Assembly: GCF_009674885.1 (NCBI RefSeq)
Contig: NZ_WKKA01000001.1
Coordinates: 1 to 64,000 of the forward strand
DNA: 64,000 nucleotides
Direction: 5' to 3'
From: Paracoccus sp. S-4012
Lineage (GTDB): Bacteria > Pseudomonadota > Alphaproteobacteria > Rhodobacterales > Rhodobacteraceae
Below the pieces are notes generated by a model. That model had not been told where the DNA came from, ran no database searches, and worked only from the letters and a program-made list of their open reading frames with translations. The position numbers and the translations under genes were made by a program. This document shows positions 17,832 through 26,618 of the stretch, one piece after another. The stretch's first letter is position 1. Each line of letters starts with the position of its first letter.

Positions 17832-18486
17832 CTAGAACATGGCTTTGATGATGTGACCGCCCCCCGACGGCATCGCTGTGCCAGGGTGGGTCTTTGAGGA
17901 TCCACAAAGGAGGACGGTCATGTCGGAGATTACCACGTCGGGCTCGATCTGGCGAAGAATGTGTTTCAGGCGCACGGAGCCGACCCCTCGGGACGGGCGG
18001 TGCTGCGCAAGAAGCTGCGGCGAGACCAGGTGCTGGCGTTCTTCAGCCAGTTGCCACGCTATGTGATTGCGATGGAAGCCTGCGGCGGTGCCCACTTCTG
18101 GAGTCGCGAGATCGGGAAGCTGGGGCACGAGGTTCGGCTGATCCCGCCCGCCTATGTGAAGCCGTTCGGAAGCGACAAAAGAATGATGCCACCGATGCGG
18201 AAGCAATCTGTAAAGCTGCGCTGCGCTGGACGATGCGGTTTGTGCCGGTGAAGAGCGAGGAGACCCAGGCGGCGGCAATGGTCTTCCGGGTGCGCGAGCT
18301 TCTGATCCGGCAGCGGACGCAGGCGATCAATGCTCTGCGAGGACGACATCTGGCCGAGTTCGGGCAGGTCGTGCCCCAGGGTGCGGCCAACGCTGCGCGG
18401 CTGATCGCCATCGTCGAGGATCCCGACAGCGGCCTGCCTGGCAATGCCATCGCCACGCTGAAGGTGCTGGTCACCGCTGGCGGAGG
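17832..18486 (+). mobile_element. Truncated IS110-family insertion sequence
   Basis: Left part of an IS110-like element: a non-coding leader of about 88 bases after the helicase stop, then a damaged transposase frame that ends abruptly near 18484 where IS110-like sequence stops and unrelated text begins. The C-terminal transposase half and right end are missing. It marks an insertion followed by a deletion between the helicase gene and the SDR gene. Confidence 0.7.
17920..18484 (+). pseudogene. IS110-type transposase remnant (two frameshifts, truncated)
   Basis: N-terminal portion of a DEDD transposase of the IS110 family. It starts at ATG 17920 after AAGGAGG. The expected text HVGLDLAKNVFQAHG is read only after a 1-base loss near codon 4; AMEACGGAHFW and GHEVRLIPPAYVKPF follow in the shifted frame; a second 1-base loss near 18168 moves the frame so that NDATDAEAIC and VPVKSEETQAAAMVFRVREL are read elsewhere. 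It stops matching after IATLKVLVTA. It cannot make an active transposase. Confidence 0.85.
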
Positions 18487-18506
18487 TTTGTTATACGGAG
18501 ACCGAG

Positions 18507-19256
18507 ATGATCAACATGGAAGGCAAAGTGGTCCTGATCACCGGCGCGAGCCGCGGCATCGGTGCCGCCGCCGTGCGCGTCTTTGCCGAAGCGGGGGCGG
18601 TGGTCGGGCTGATGGCGCGGGACGAAGCCGGTGTAACGGCCCTCGCCGCCGAAGTCGGTGGCCTCGCCCTCGCCGGCGACGTCGCCCGGGCAGCCGACAT
18701 GGACCGGGCGGTGGCGCGGCTGCTCGAGCGCTCGGGACGGCTCGACGTTCTGGTGAACAATGCCGGCGTGATAGGCCCGATTGCGGATCTCTCCGCGGCC
18801 GATCCCGCCGAGTGGAGCCAGGCGATCGACATCAACCTCAAGGGCGTCTTTCACGGGATGCGCGCCGCGGTGCCGGTGATGACCGCCCGTGGCGGCGGGA
18901 CGATCCTGACGGTCGGATCCGGAGCCGCCCACGCCCCGCTGGAGGGCTGGAGTGCCTATTGCGCCAGCAAGGCCGGCGCGCTCATGCTGACTCGCGCGCT
19001 CGACCTCGAGGCACGCGCTGCAGGTATCCGCGCGATCAGCCTGTCGCCGGGCACGGTGGCCACCGAGATGCAGGACAGGATCCGGCGCAGCGGGGTCAAT
19101 CCCGTCAGCCAGCTCGCCTGGTCGACGCATGTTCCGCCCGACTGGCCCGCGCGAGCGCTGCTGTGGCTCTGCGGTCCGGACGGGGACGCCTATCTGGGCG
19201 GCGAAGTGTCGCTCCGCGACGAGGCGGTCCGACGGCGCATGGGGCTCGCTGCCTGA
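18507..19256 (+). CDS. SDR-family oxidoreductase
   Basis: Short-chain dehydrogenase/reductase of 249 residues, NAD(P)-dependent, cytosolic. Cofactor motif TGASRGIG near residue 13, NNAG near 88, active-site S.....Y...K as YCASK near 150. Start ATG 18507 has GGAGACC upstream; ATG 18516 is a second option. It lies between an IS110 remnant and an integrase, far from the catabolic cluster, so it is probably a stranded cargo gene. Substrate unknown. Confidence 0.85.
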   Translation: MINMEGKVVLITGASRGIGAAAVRVFAEAGAVVGLMARDEAGVTALAAEVGGLALAGDVARAADMDRAVARLLERSGRLDVLVNNAGVIGPIADLSAADPAEWSQAIDINLKGVFHGMRAAVPVMTARGGGTILTVGSGAAHAPLEGWSAYCASKAGALMLTRALDLEARAAGIRAISLSPGTVATEMQDRIRRSGVNPVSQLAWSTHVPPDWPARALLWLCGPDGDAYLGGEVSLRDEAVRRRMGLAA

Positions 19257-19520
19257 AAGAATGCTGCGCGGTGATCCAGTGGTGTTCGCACCGCATCTGC
19301 AAGGGCCCACGATCGCGGCGCTCAGCGCACAGTGCCGCGGGCCAATTCTGGCCACCTGTCCATCGTTGCGCGGCTGTCGGCAATCCGGGCGGCCGCATTG
19401 GCCTGGATGTCGGTGTCGCCCGCGTTCGTCAGGGCGGGGCACAAAGCTGCCGCGCGCGGTCAGCGTCCGCTTCTGGGAATCTGCCACGCGGCACCGGCGC
19501 CAGCCCGGGCGTCTGGTTCG

Positions 19521-20286
19521 GGCCGACCGGCACGCTGGGAGCCGGTCGGCGGAGCGGCTACAGGTCGATCCCCTCCGAGAGGGACAACGCATCGTCGATG
19601 TCGACGCCAAGGTAGCGCACCGTGCTGTCCATCTTCGTATGTCCCAGCAGCAGCTGGACTGCGCGGAGGTTCCCTGTCTTCTTGTAGATCTGCGCTACCT
19701 TGGTCCGGCGCATGGAATGCGTGCCGTAGGCGCTCGGCTCCAGGCCAATCGACGAGACCCAGCCCCTTACGATCCTGGCATACTGCCGGGTCGAAAGGTT
19801 CCGGCTGCCATGGATGCGGCTCGGCCAAAGGAACTCGAGGCCGATCATCTCGGGGTCGCGGATCCAGCGCTCGAGGGACAGCCTGGTGGACTCGGTGATC
19901 TCGAACCGGACCGGCCTGCCCGTTTTGCTCTGGATCATTGACGCGCGTTCCTTCACACGCCCGGCGGCGAAGACATCCCGGACGCGGAGGCCGACCAGGT
20001 CGCAACCGCGGAGTTTGCTGTCGACGGCCATATTGAACAGCGCGAGGTCACGGGCATTGCCTGCCATCTCGAGGCGGACCCTGATGGACCAGACGTGCCG
20101 CGGCATGAGTGGGCGCTTCTGGCCGATGATGCGGCCCTTGTTCCAGGCTAAGATCGGTTGGCGCGCGGCAGGGAGAAGATCGGTGGACATGGGTATACCT
20201 CCTGTCCACCGGGCCCGCCCGTCTTCGGCCACGCCGACCACGACAGGATAGCACGCGGGGAGGCGAGATGTCCTCGCGTCGGGCGG
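19521..20286. repeat. Direct repeat copy 1 (tyrosine recombinase gene and flanks)
   Basis: About 765 bases that reappear in the same orientation at 23876-24643, offset 4,355. They include the whole integrase gene, 37 bases beyond its stop and about 96 bases before its start. Differences are scattered substitutions, including GTCGGCGGAG/CCGGCGGGG near the left end; by eye the copies agree at well over nine positions in ten. Confidence 0.9.
19558..20190 (-). CDS. Short tyrosine recombinase/integrase, copy 1
   Basis: A 210-residue tyrosine recombinase catalytic domain without the usual N-terminal arm-binding domain, similar in size to Fim-type recombinases. Catalytic residues seen: Arg in DSKLRGCDLVGL, His and Arg in THSMRRTK, His in LLLGHTKMD and the nucleophile Tyr in TVRYLGVD. 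Start ATG 20190 (MSTDLLPAARQ) has an ideal AGGAGG site; the longer in-frame extension lacks one. A nearly identical copy lies at 23913-24545 in the same orientation, and the Gabija-like pair sits between them. Confidence 0.92.
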   Translation of the reverse strand: MSTDLLPAARQPILAWNKGRIIGQKRPLMPRHVWSIRVRLEMAGNARDLALFNMAVDSKLRGCDLVGLRVRDVFAAGRVKERASMIQSKTGRPVRFEITESTRLSLERWIRDPEMIGLEFLWPSRIHGSRNLSTRQYARIVRGWVSSIGLEPSAYGTHSMRRTKVAQIYKKTGNLRAVQLLLGHTKMDSTVRYLGVDIDDALSLSEGIDL

Positions 20287-20502
20287 GAAGCGGCCTGACG
20301 GCGGTGCGGCAAGGAACTGTGGCATCAGCCCACAGCGGACACTCACTTTGCCCGAGGCCAAGTGAGCGCCGTCCGTGACACGACGAGGGCTTCGCAGCTT
20401 CGACATTAGGGGAACCCGGCATGCTCTTCCGCCCCAACGCGCCCTCAGGGCGCTTTTCATACGAATAGTCAGGTCTCCTCACCTGGAATGCTGCCGGCGA
20501 TA
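20191..20502. other. Region between integrase copy 1 and the Gabija-like operon
   Basis: The first ~96 bases belong to the direct repeat and hold the integrase ribosome site and probably its promoter. The remainder carries one hairpin (20439-20453) and no gene. It is about 312 bases long. Confidence 0.5.
20439..20457 (+). terminator. Hairpin with T-run
   Basis: GCGCCC (20439-20444), loop TCA, GGGCGC (20448-20453), then TTTT on the plus strand. It is intrinsic-terminator-like, but the genes on both sides run leftward, so it would act on antisense transcription; as a plain hairpin it could protect the 3' end of the helicase message. Confidence 0.4.
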
Positions 20503-21927
20503 TCATCCCACGAGGTGCGTCGGTGAGCAGACCACCAGTTTCCTCGAGCCCCGCGTCATCGCGACGTAGAGGTTCTTCCTGTTCTTTGCTGCATCACGGT
20601 CGAAGTCGCTCGCATCCAGGATGACCGCAACATCGCCCTCGAGACCCTTGAGCAGAAGCGGACTTCCCACGGCTTTCGTTGGCAGGAGCCGGCCAAGGAC
20701 GCGCTGCTGTTCGCGGATGCGCTTTGCGGCCTCCAGAAAGCTGACATCGGGGCGGGACAACCGGAGGGCTTTGATGCAGGCACGCAGGATTTCCGGCCGG
20801 AATGTCCGGGCACCCTGCGCGGCCTCAAGCGCATCGAACAGGGCAATGAGGGAGGCGGCATCCCCAACTTCCCGGTATCGGATGGCCGCAAGTTCGTGCG
20901 CCTCGGGCGGTGACCGGTGCCGACCCGCGGCGATTGTTGCCGCCCGGACAGCAATGCCCTCCCGATCAACGCCCGTCATTACAGCAAAGGCGAAGTCGAG
21001 AGCGGCTTCGAGGTTTCCCGGGGCAACGAGGTCGACCTCGCGTGCGAAGTCCGTGACCTCCGTCAGATCGACGGCTTCGACCGTCACGGCACCAGGTGTC
21101 TGCTTTGCCAGCTTCCGCTGCAGATCCTTCTGAGTCCCACCTGTCATGATCAGAACTTCTCCTCCGGCCCGGGGAGATCGAGTGAGGCAGGCAAGTCGCT
21201 GGATCTCGTGATCGGTCACACCGTCCAGATGAACCCAGGTGACGTCGGGGGGAGCGGTTCGCAGGTCGATCCGGCCACCCGCCTTCAGCGTGCGACGCGC
21301 CTCGAGCAGCCAGGCCCCGAGCTCATGGGCGCCGGCATTTTCCCATCGCCAGGGTCGGGTTAGTTCCGCGACCAATGGAAAATTGCGAACCACGTCGTTG
21401 TCCCAATCCGGGTGGTGGCCCCGCCAGTTGAAGATTTCTTGCATCGGATCGCCGAGAACGACGGTCGGCAGAATGGTCGCGAGATGACAGACCACGGCAT
21501 GCTGACCGGGGTCGCAGTCCTGATACTCGTCGACGATGACCCGGCTGTAGCTTGCGAAAAGCACATCGTCGATATGCCGACCGGCGAGAAAACGCGCGAT
21601 CGCCGCCTTGATGGCCGGGTAATCCCGTCTTGCATCCTCGAGGTCGAGGTGAGCGGGAGCGATCCCGGATTGCGCAGGGAAGGTCTTCAGGATGCGAAGG
21701 GCCCAGCCGTCGATCGTCGACAGCCGGTAACGATCTTGCGGCACCCGATGTCGCGACAACCGATGCCTGAGCGCGGCGACACCCGCGTTGGTGTGGGTCA
21801 GGACGAGGGCGGGTTTCGGATCGGAATGGCCTCGGAGAGCGGAGACGATGAGTTCTGTCTTCCCGCAGCCAGCAGGCGCTTCGACCGCACCCATAGCCAC
21901 TTGAAGCAGATCGACGTCATTTTCCAC
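20503..21927 (-). CDS. GajB-like UvrD-type helicase (Gabija-like)
   Basis: SF1 helicase of 474 residues, close to the usual GajB length. Seen: Walker A EAPAGCGKTE at 15-24, DEYQDCDPGQH near 132, GDPMQEIFNWRG near 160, LLKGLEGDVAVILD and YVAMTRGSRKLVV at the C-terminus. It starts at GTG 21927, 11 bases inside the end of the upstream ATPase/nuclease gene, so the two are one operon. In Gabija, GajB is known to act with GajA to deplete nucleotides or cut phage DNA. Assignment to Gabija rests on gene pair, order and lengths. Confidence 0.82.
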   Translation of the reverse strand: MENDVDLLQVAMGAVEAPAGCGKTELIVSALRGHSDPKPALVLTHTNAGVAALRHRLSRHRVPQDRYRLSTIDGWALRILKTFPAQSGIAPAHLDLEDARRDYPAIKAAIARFLAGRHIDDVLFASYSRVIVDEYQDCDPGQHAVVCHLATILPTVVLGDPMQEIFNWRGHHPDWDNDVVRNFPLVAELTRPWRWENAGAHELGAWLLEARRTLKAGGRIDLRTAPPDVTWVHLDGVTDHEIQRLACLTRSPRAGGEVLIMTGGTQKDLQRKLAKQTPGAVTVEAVDLTEVTDFAREVDLVAPGNLEAALDFAFAVMTGVDREGIAVRAATIAAGRHRSPPEAHELAAIRYREVGDAASLIALFDALEAAQGARTFRPEILRACIKALRLSRPDVSFLEAAKRIREQQRVLGRLLPTKAVGSPLLLKGLEGDVAVILDASDFDRDAAKNRKNLYVAMTRGSRKLVVCSPTHLVG

Positions 21928-23635
21928 CGAGACACCATTTTCGAATGGTGTTGATTGATCTGCGAAAGTCCTCGTCCAATGTCTTAGCCCTCGGGGCTAT
22001 GACATCCCTAGCGACGCGCTCCATGGTCGATATGTTCTTGAACCAACCCTTACCGGATGCTTCTCCGAGCGCGTGACGAGAGGCATGGCTGAGTTCGCTT
22101 GCCGCAACTTCGGCTAGGACTGTGGCCAACGTAACTTTGTTTTCGGAGGCCGTTTTCAACTGATCGTTGATCGACCGCTCCTCACGATCTTCCAAGGCGA
22201 TGTCCAGGAGCGGTCTCACGGCGTCCGGTGGAATTGAGTCGAAGATTTCCACCTCGATCTTCTTGCCATCCCGCCATTTGAAGACGCGCCCCCCGTCCAT
22301 TTGGAAATTGCCTTCCTTCTCTTCAGGTGGGCGCTTGTCGTCGTCCCGTAAAAGGGCAGATCGGTAGCCGAGGGTGCGGAAGGCCTGCGCTCGGCTGAGC
22401 ATCTGATCACCACCACCACCGCCATCGACAAGGCATGCCCCGGCCGCGTGCAACGAGCCCTTTCCGTGGCCATCACACCACTGGTCTATACCTCGCACAA
22501 ACCCGACTTCCGTCGCCCCTTCACAGACCAAGACAGACTTGGCGAGGAACGCCTCCGGGAAGAGCCGTGCCGTTCCCTGCAACTCAGGATGGTCTCTGGC
22601 TCGTCTCAGGTCTGGACCATGATTGCCCCGCCGTGCGATTGTCAGAGGCGGCAGCCCGAGCTCCCGAACGACCACAGGACTGTGACTGGTCATGAATACC
22701 TGGAGGGAAGGTTCGGGATCCTTCGCGCCGAGCGCGTTCAGGAACTGGATGATCCGGTGCGGCTCGAGCCCGTGCTCGACTTCGTCGACAAGCACGATCG
22801 CCGATCCCGCCGCCGCTTCCTTCTGCAGGCCGGCGATCAGGAGGCGCGTCGATCCGATACCCATTCCCTTCAGAGGAATGCCGCCCGCATTGTGGAGGGA
22901 GATCGTGCCCGCCGACACGGACACCGAGTGGGCATCCAGTTCGGCGTGAAGATCGTTCCCGTCTCCAATGCCCAACCCGTCTGCGACTTCCTTGACCTTC
23001 GCCAGCGCTTCCGAAAGCTGCTCGTCCGCCGTGTCGCCGAATTGTGCCCGGGCGTCACGCGCCGCAGCGAGAAGGATTGCGGATGCGTCGGCCTTCTCTT
23101 TGGAGAGCTTGTTCAGGACGGAGCCACGCCTCCAGGAGAGGTTCACGTCCGAAAAGGAGCCGATCCGCGCCGGGGCGATGTCCTGCCGGTCGGACCAAGC
23201 GAGGTAACGCTCGCTCCCGAGCGCAGCCGCGCGATCGGAGACGAGCGTCCAGACCGGTTCGAGATCCGCACCCACCGTCAACCTGAGGCACAAAACCGTT
23301 TCGAAACTGGCCTGCGGCTCGTCCTCGATCTCCCCGCTCGCGGCATCAAAGCCGCGCAGAAAGAGGCCGTAGGCGTCGAGGGTCTTCAATCGGTCGGACA
23401 ATGCGCCGAGCGTGATGGTTATCTCGATCGGCGCGTCGACGGCGAGATCGGTGAAGTCGGCGTCGGTGAACTGGATCGTGCGCCTGGCCCCCATGCAGAG
23501 ATCGATGGCGTCGAGGATGGTCGACTTGCCGCTGTCGCCAGGGCCCACTAGGCAGTTGATGCCCGGCGTCGGGAACCAGGACAGGGTCCTGATGCTCCTG
23601 AAATTCAGAACTTCGAGTTTTCGTATCTGGGCCAT
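21917..23635 (-). CDS. GajA-like OLD-family ATPase/TOPRIM nuclease (Gabija-like)
   Basis: A 572-residue protein, near the usual GajA size. N-terminal ABC-type ATPase: LEVLNFRSIRTLSW start, Walker A GPGDSGKST at about 28-38, STRLLIAGLQ and Walker B VLVDEVEHGLEP near 281. C-terminal TOPRIM: LVCEGATEVGF near 368 and LRDDDK near 433, the acidic metal-binding residues of OLD nucleases. ATG 23635 (MAQIRKLEVL) is chosen because the ATPase fold begins there; the frame is open another 61 codons upstream and contains ACADCN, so a longer start is possible. Followed by the helicase with an 11-base overlap. Confidence 0.85.
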   Translation of the reverse strand: MAQIRKLEVLNFRSIRTLSWFPTPGINCLVGPGDSGKSTILDAIDLCMGARRTIQFTDADFTDLAVDAPIEITITLGALSDRLKTLDAYGLFLRGFDAASGEIEDEPQASFETVLCLRLTVGADLEPVWTLVSDRAAALGSERYLAWSDRQDIAPARIGSFSDVNLSWRRGSVLNKLSKEKADASAILLAAARDARAQFGDTADEQLSEALAKVKEVADGLGIGDGNDLHAELDAHSVSVSAGTISLHNAGGIPLKGMGIGSTRLLIAGLQKEAAAGSAIVLVDEVEHGLEPHRIIQFLNALGAKDPEPSLQVFMTSHSPVVVRELGLPPLTIARRGNHGPDLRRARDHPELQGTARLFPEAFLAKSVLVCEGATEVGFVRGIDQWCDGHGKGSLHAAGACLVDGGGGGDQMLSRAQAFRTLGYRSALLRDDDKRPPEEKEGNFQMDGGRVFKWRDGKKIEVEIFDSIPPDAVRPLLDIALEDREERSINDQLKTASENKVTLATVLAEVAASELSHASRHALGEASGKGWFKNISTMERVARDVIAPRAKTLDEDFRRSINTIRKWCLGGK

Positions 23636-23875
23636 GCTCGTCCGCGGGTTGTCTCGACTCCTTCTACCGTCCGGATCGAGCCAGTCAATTTTTTCGGTTC
23701 TCCACAGGCGATTGCAATCAGCACATGCCTGGACTGATCCACCGGACGTCGTATCAAATGAGGGCACAGATCCCGGGAGGAGACGCTGCCCCCTCAGTTT
23801 CGCTGCGGCCTGTCGCAAGGTCCGCTTTTAGGAGGCGGCACTGCAGTGCCGATTTGGGGCTGACCGGCAGTTATG

Positions 23876-24643
23876 GGCCGACCGGCACGCTGGGAGCCGG
23901 CCGGCGGGGCGGCTACAGGTCGATCCCCTCCGAGAGGGACAGCGCATCCTCGATGTCGACGCCAAGGTAGCGGACCGTGCTGTCCATCTTCGTATGTCCC
24001 AGCAGCAACTGGACTGCACGGAGGTTCCCTGTCTTCTTGTAGATCTGCGCCACCTTGGTCCGGCGCATGGAGTGCGTGCCGTAGGCACTCGGGTCCAGGC
24101 CAATCGACGAGACCCAGCCCCTTACGATCCTGGCATACTGCCGGGTCGAAAGGTGCGGGCTGCCACGGAGTCGGCTCGGCCAAAGGAACTCGAGGCCGAT
24201 CATCTCGGGGTCGTGGATCCAGCGCTCGAGGGACCGCCTGGTGGACTCGGTGATCTCGAACCGGACCGGCTTGCCCGTCTTGCTCTGGATCATTGACGCG
24301 CGTTCCTTCGCACGACCGGCGGCGAAGACATCGCGGACGCGGAGGCCGACCAGGTCGCAACCGCGGAGTTTGCTGTCGACGGCCATATTGAACAGCGCGA
24401 GGTCACGGGCGTTGCCTGCCATCTCGAGGCGGACCCTGATGGACCAGACGTGCCGCGGCATGAGTGGGCGCTTCTGGCCGATGATGCGGCCCTTGTTCCA
24501 GGCTAAGATTGGTTGGCGCGCGGCAGGGAGTAGATCGTTGGACATGGATATACCTCCTGCCCACCGGGCCCCCCCCCGTCTTCGGCCAAGCCGACCGCGA
24601 CAGGATACCACGCGGGGAGGCAAGATGTCCTCGCGTTGGGCGG
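23876..24643. repeat. Direct repeat copy 2 (tyrosine recombinase gene and flanks)
   Basis: Second copy of the ~765-base block at 19521-20286, same orientation. It contains a longer C-run upstream of the gene (around 24570) than copy 1 and scattered substitutions. The two copies bracket the Gabija-like operon. Confidence 0.9.
23913..24545 (-). CDS. Short tyrosine recombinase/integrase, copy 2
   Basis: A 210-residue tyrosine recombinase nearly identical to the product at 19558-20190 (start MSNDLLPAARQ). The same catalytic Arg (SKLRGCDL), HxxR (HSMRRTK), His (LLLGHTK) and Tyr (VRYLGVD) are present, so it also looks functional. AGGAGG precedes ATG 24545. It lies 277 bases upstream of the GajA-like start. 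Two active copies in direct repeat could recombine and excise the intervening defence genes. Confidence 0.92.
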   Translation of the reverse strand: MSNDLLPAARQPILAWNKGRIIGQKRPLMPRHVWSIRVRLEMAGNARDLALFNMAVDSKLRGCDLVGLRVRDVFAAGRAKERASMIQSKTGKPVRFEITESTRRSLERWIHDPEMIGLEFLWPSRLRGSPHLSTRQYARIVRGWVSSIGLDPSAYGTHSMRRTKVAQIYKKTGNLRAVQLLLGHTKMDSTVRYLGVDIEDALSLSEGIDL

Positions 24644-24986
24644 ACAGCCGACCTTCGCCGCAGGAGTGAGCCATCCAGGCTGGCAGGTAGGAAGCAGACA
24701 TTCAGACCACGCCGAACTCGGGCTTGGCGTTGCACCGCCGCAAGGCGGCTTCGAGCTGTATGCGGACCCTGAGACGCGCACGGCGGAAGTGAATTGCCGC
24801 ACGATCTGCATGTTCGCGGACGACGAGTAAGAGACAATCGCTTGCTGCCGGTTGTCGCTGGATTGGCTGGTCGCTGCACTGGCATCGTCAAACAGTGGTG
24901 CGCCGGTATAACAAGGCAACAGCGCCAGTTGTGAAGGCTTCAAGCCCGCGGTAGCATCGCCAGAATATAGCAAATCGCAGAGCACT
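24644..24986. other. Intergenic region before the PARIS-like gene
   Basis: About 340 bases outside the direct repeat with no supported gene. The last ~100 bases become AT-richer, like the gene that follows, suggesting that the transferred segment starts before the coding sequence. AATATAGCAAAT near 24963 could contribute a -10 element. Confidence 0.35.
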
Positions 24987-26618
24987 ATGACCTTCAATTT
25001 TACTATTCCCACCCCGGGTGAAGCTCTCGCAGTAGAGTTCGACCCGGGCGAGACTGTCATATTCGTCGGCGCGAACGGTGGCGGAAAAACGCGTCTCACA
25101 GTTCATATCGAAAATGACCTGCAAGATGCGGCACACCGCGTATCTGCACATCGTGCACTCTTGATGAACCCTGAGGTTCAAAAAATCAGCGAAAGGCAAG
25201 CGCTCTCCGGGTTGCGATTTGGATACACCGGCGACGCGTCAAACGATGCTACCGTGCGACATAGGCACGGGCACAGGTGGGGCAATAAAAATGCGACCCA
25301 TCTGCTGAATGATTTTGATTATCTCATCCAAGCGCTTTTTGCCGATCAGTCCAACACCTCTTTGAAAGCCTATCATCGGCATAAGCCAGGCGCAGATGAA
25401 AGCGAAGACAGCTTCGAAATCACCAAGTTCGACAAGCTGCTCGAAATCTGGAACCGCCTTCTCCCTCATCGTCAACTTCACATCTCCGGGGATAACATCA
25501 CGGTTTCAGCCGGTGGCGTTGGTGGAACCTACCCCGCTTCCGATATGAGTGATGGGGAGAGAGCAATCTTCTACATGATAGGTCAAGCACTGGTTGCAGC
25601 GGAAGGAACGGTCTTGATCGTCGATGAACCAGAGCTTCACGTTCATCGTTCGATAATGGCGAAGCTTTGGGACGAAATAGAGGCCACTCGAGGGGATTGT
25701 GGATTTATATATATTACTCACGATCTTGATTTTGCGGCAGCACGATCCGCAAAAAAATATGTGATTCGAGATTTTTCACCTCAGCCCCATTGGGTGATTG
25801 AAGAGATTCCGGATAACACCGGATTTCCAGAAGAGTTGGTCACACTCATCCTGGGCAGCAGGCGCCCTATCCTCTTTGTTGAAGGCACGCATGATAGCCT
25901 TGACTACGCAATATACCGCGCATGCTATCCAGGATGGACAGTTGTTCCAAAGTCTTCTTGCTCCGAAGTAATCCATTCAGTGGTTTCAATGCGGGCCAAT
26001 TCGAGTTTGACCCGGATAACATGTTCCGGCATCGTGGACGGTGATGACTACAGCGACGAGGATATAGCTTATTTTGAAGGCTTGGGTATCAAGATCATTC
26101 CTGTATCGGAGATCGAGAATCTTATCGCACTTCCAGTTGTTTGCTCCGCGATTGCTGAATCTGATGGCTTCACTGGAGCTGACTTGCAAAAAAAGCTCGA
26201 TGATGTCTCCGACGGAATATTCGGCTTACTCGATAGCGATGAAAATATTGATAAGGTGGTCGCCCGTCATTGCCAAAGGCGTATTGATCGAATGCTGAAG
26301 CAGCTCGATTTCTCAGGCTCAACATCGAGCGAAGAGCTGATTCGCGATTACAATGCTCGCACTGCAAATCTGGATATTACTGGAATCGTGGAAACTCGAA
26401 CACGAGAGATTAAGGCTGCTATAGAGCAGAAAGACTTGGCGGCACTTCTACGCTATTATGACAATAAAAGAGGAATCACCGCAACCTTGGCGTCAGTTTT
26501 GAAAGGGACCAGAAGGGAAAACTTTGAATCGTGGGTTATCAGAGTTCTTGCGGCAAATAGCTCAAGCGGCATAGCAAACGCTGTGAAGAGCATCCTTCCA
26601 GTTATCGAGCCTCGGTAG
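24987..26618 (+). CDS. ABC-type ATPase fused to DUF4435 (merged PARIS-like)
   Basis: A 543-residue protein. Residues 1-285 are an AAA15/ABC-type ATPase: Walker A VGANGGGKTRL near 28-38, signature SDGERA near 187, Walker B LIVDEPELHVH near 213, H-loop ITHDLDFA. Residues 290-540 resemble DUF4435, a TOPRIM-like domain: LFVEGTHDSLDYAIYR near 297, GIVDGDDYSD near 351, PVSEIENLI near 374. In PARIS antiphage systems AriA is such an ATPase and AriB is DUF4435, and single-gene fused versions are known. The gene is visibly AT-richer than its neighbours, with weak ribosome-site context, suggesting recent transfer. PARIS assignment is by domain architecture; an OLD-type AAA nuclease is the alternative. 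Confidence 0.78.
   Translation: MTFNFTIPTPGEALAVEFDPGETVIFVGANGGGKTRLTVHIENDLQDAAHRVSAHRALLMNPEVQKISERQALSGLRFGYTGDASNDATVRHRHGHRWGNKNATHLLNDFDYLIQALFADQSNTSLKAYHRHKPGADESEDSFEITKFDKLLEIWNRLLPHRQLHISGDNITVSAGGVGGTYPASDMSDGERAIFYMIGQALVAAEGTVLIVDEPELHVHRSIMAKLWDEIEATRGDCGFIYITHDLDFAAARSAKKYVIRDFSPQPHWVIEEIPDNTGFPEELVTLILGSRRPILFVEGTHDSLDYAIYRACYPGWTVVPKSSCSEVIHSVVSMRANSSLTRITCSGIVDGDDYSDEDIAYFEGLGIKIIPVSEIENLIALPVVCSAIAESDGFTGADLQKKLDDVSDGIFGLLDSDENIDKVVARHCQRRIDRMLKQLDFSGSTSSEELIRDYNARTANLDITGIVETRTREIKAAIEQKDLAALLRYYDNKRGITATLASVLKGTRRENFESWVIRVLAANSSSGIANAVKSILPVIEPR

Noticed and set aside
19260..19557. Short minus-strand frame ending WPELARGTVR as a gene remnant
   Set aside because: Text looks partly coding but has no credible start, ribosome site or recognisable family; left unannotated.
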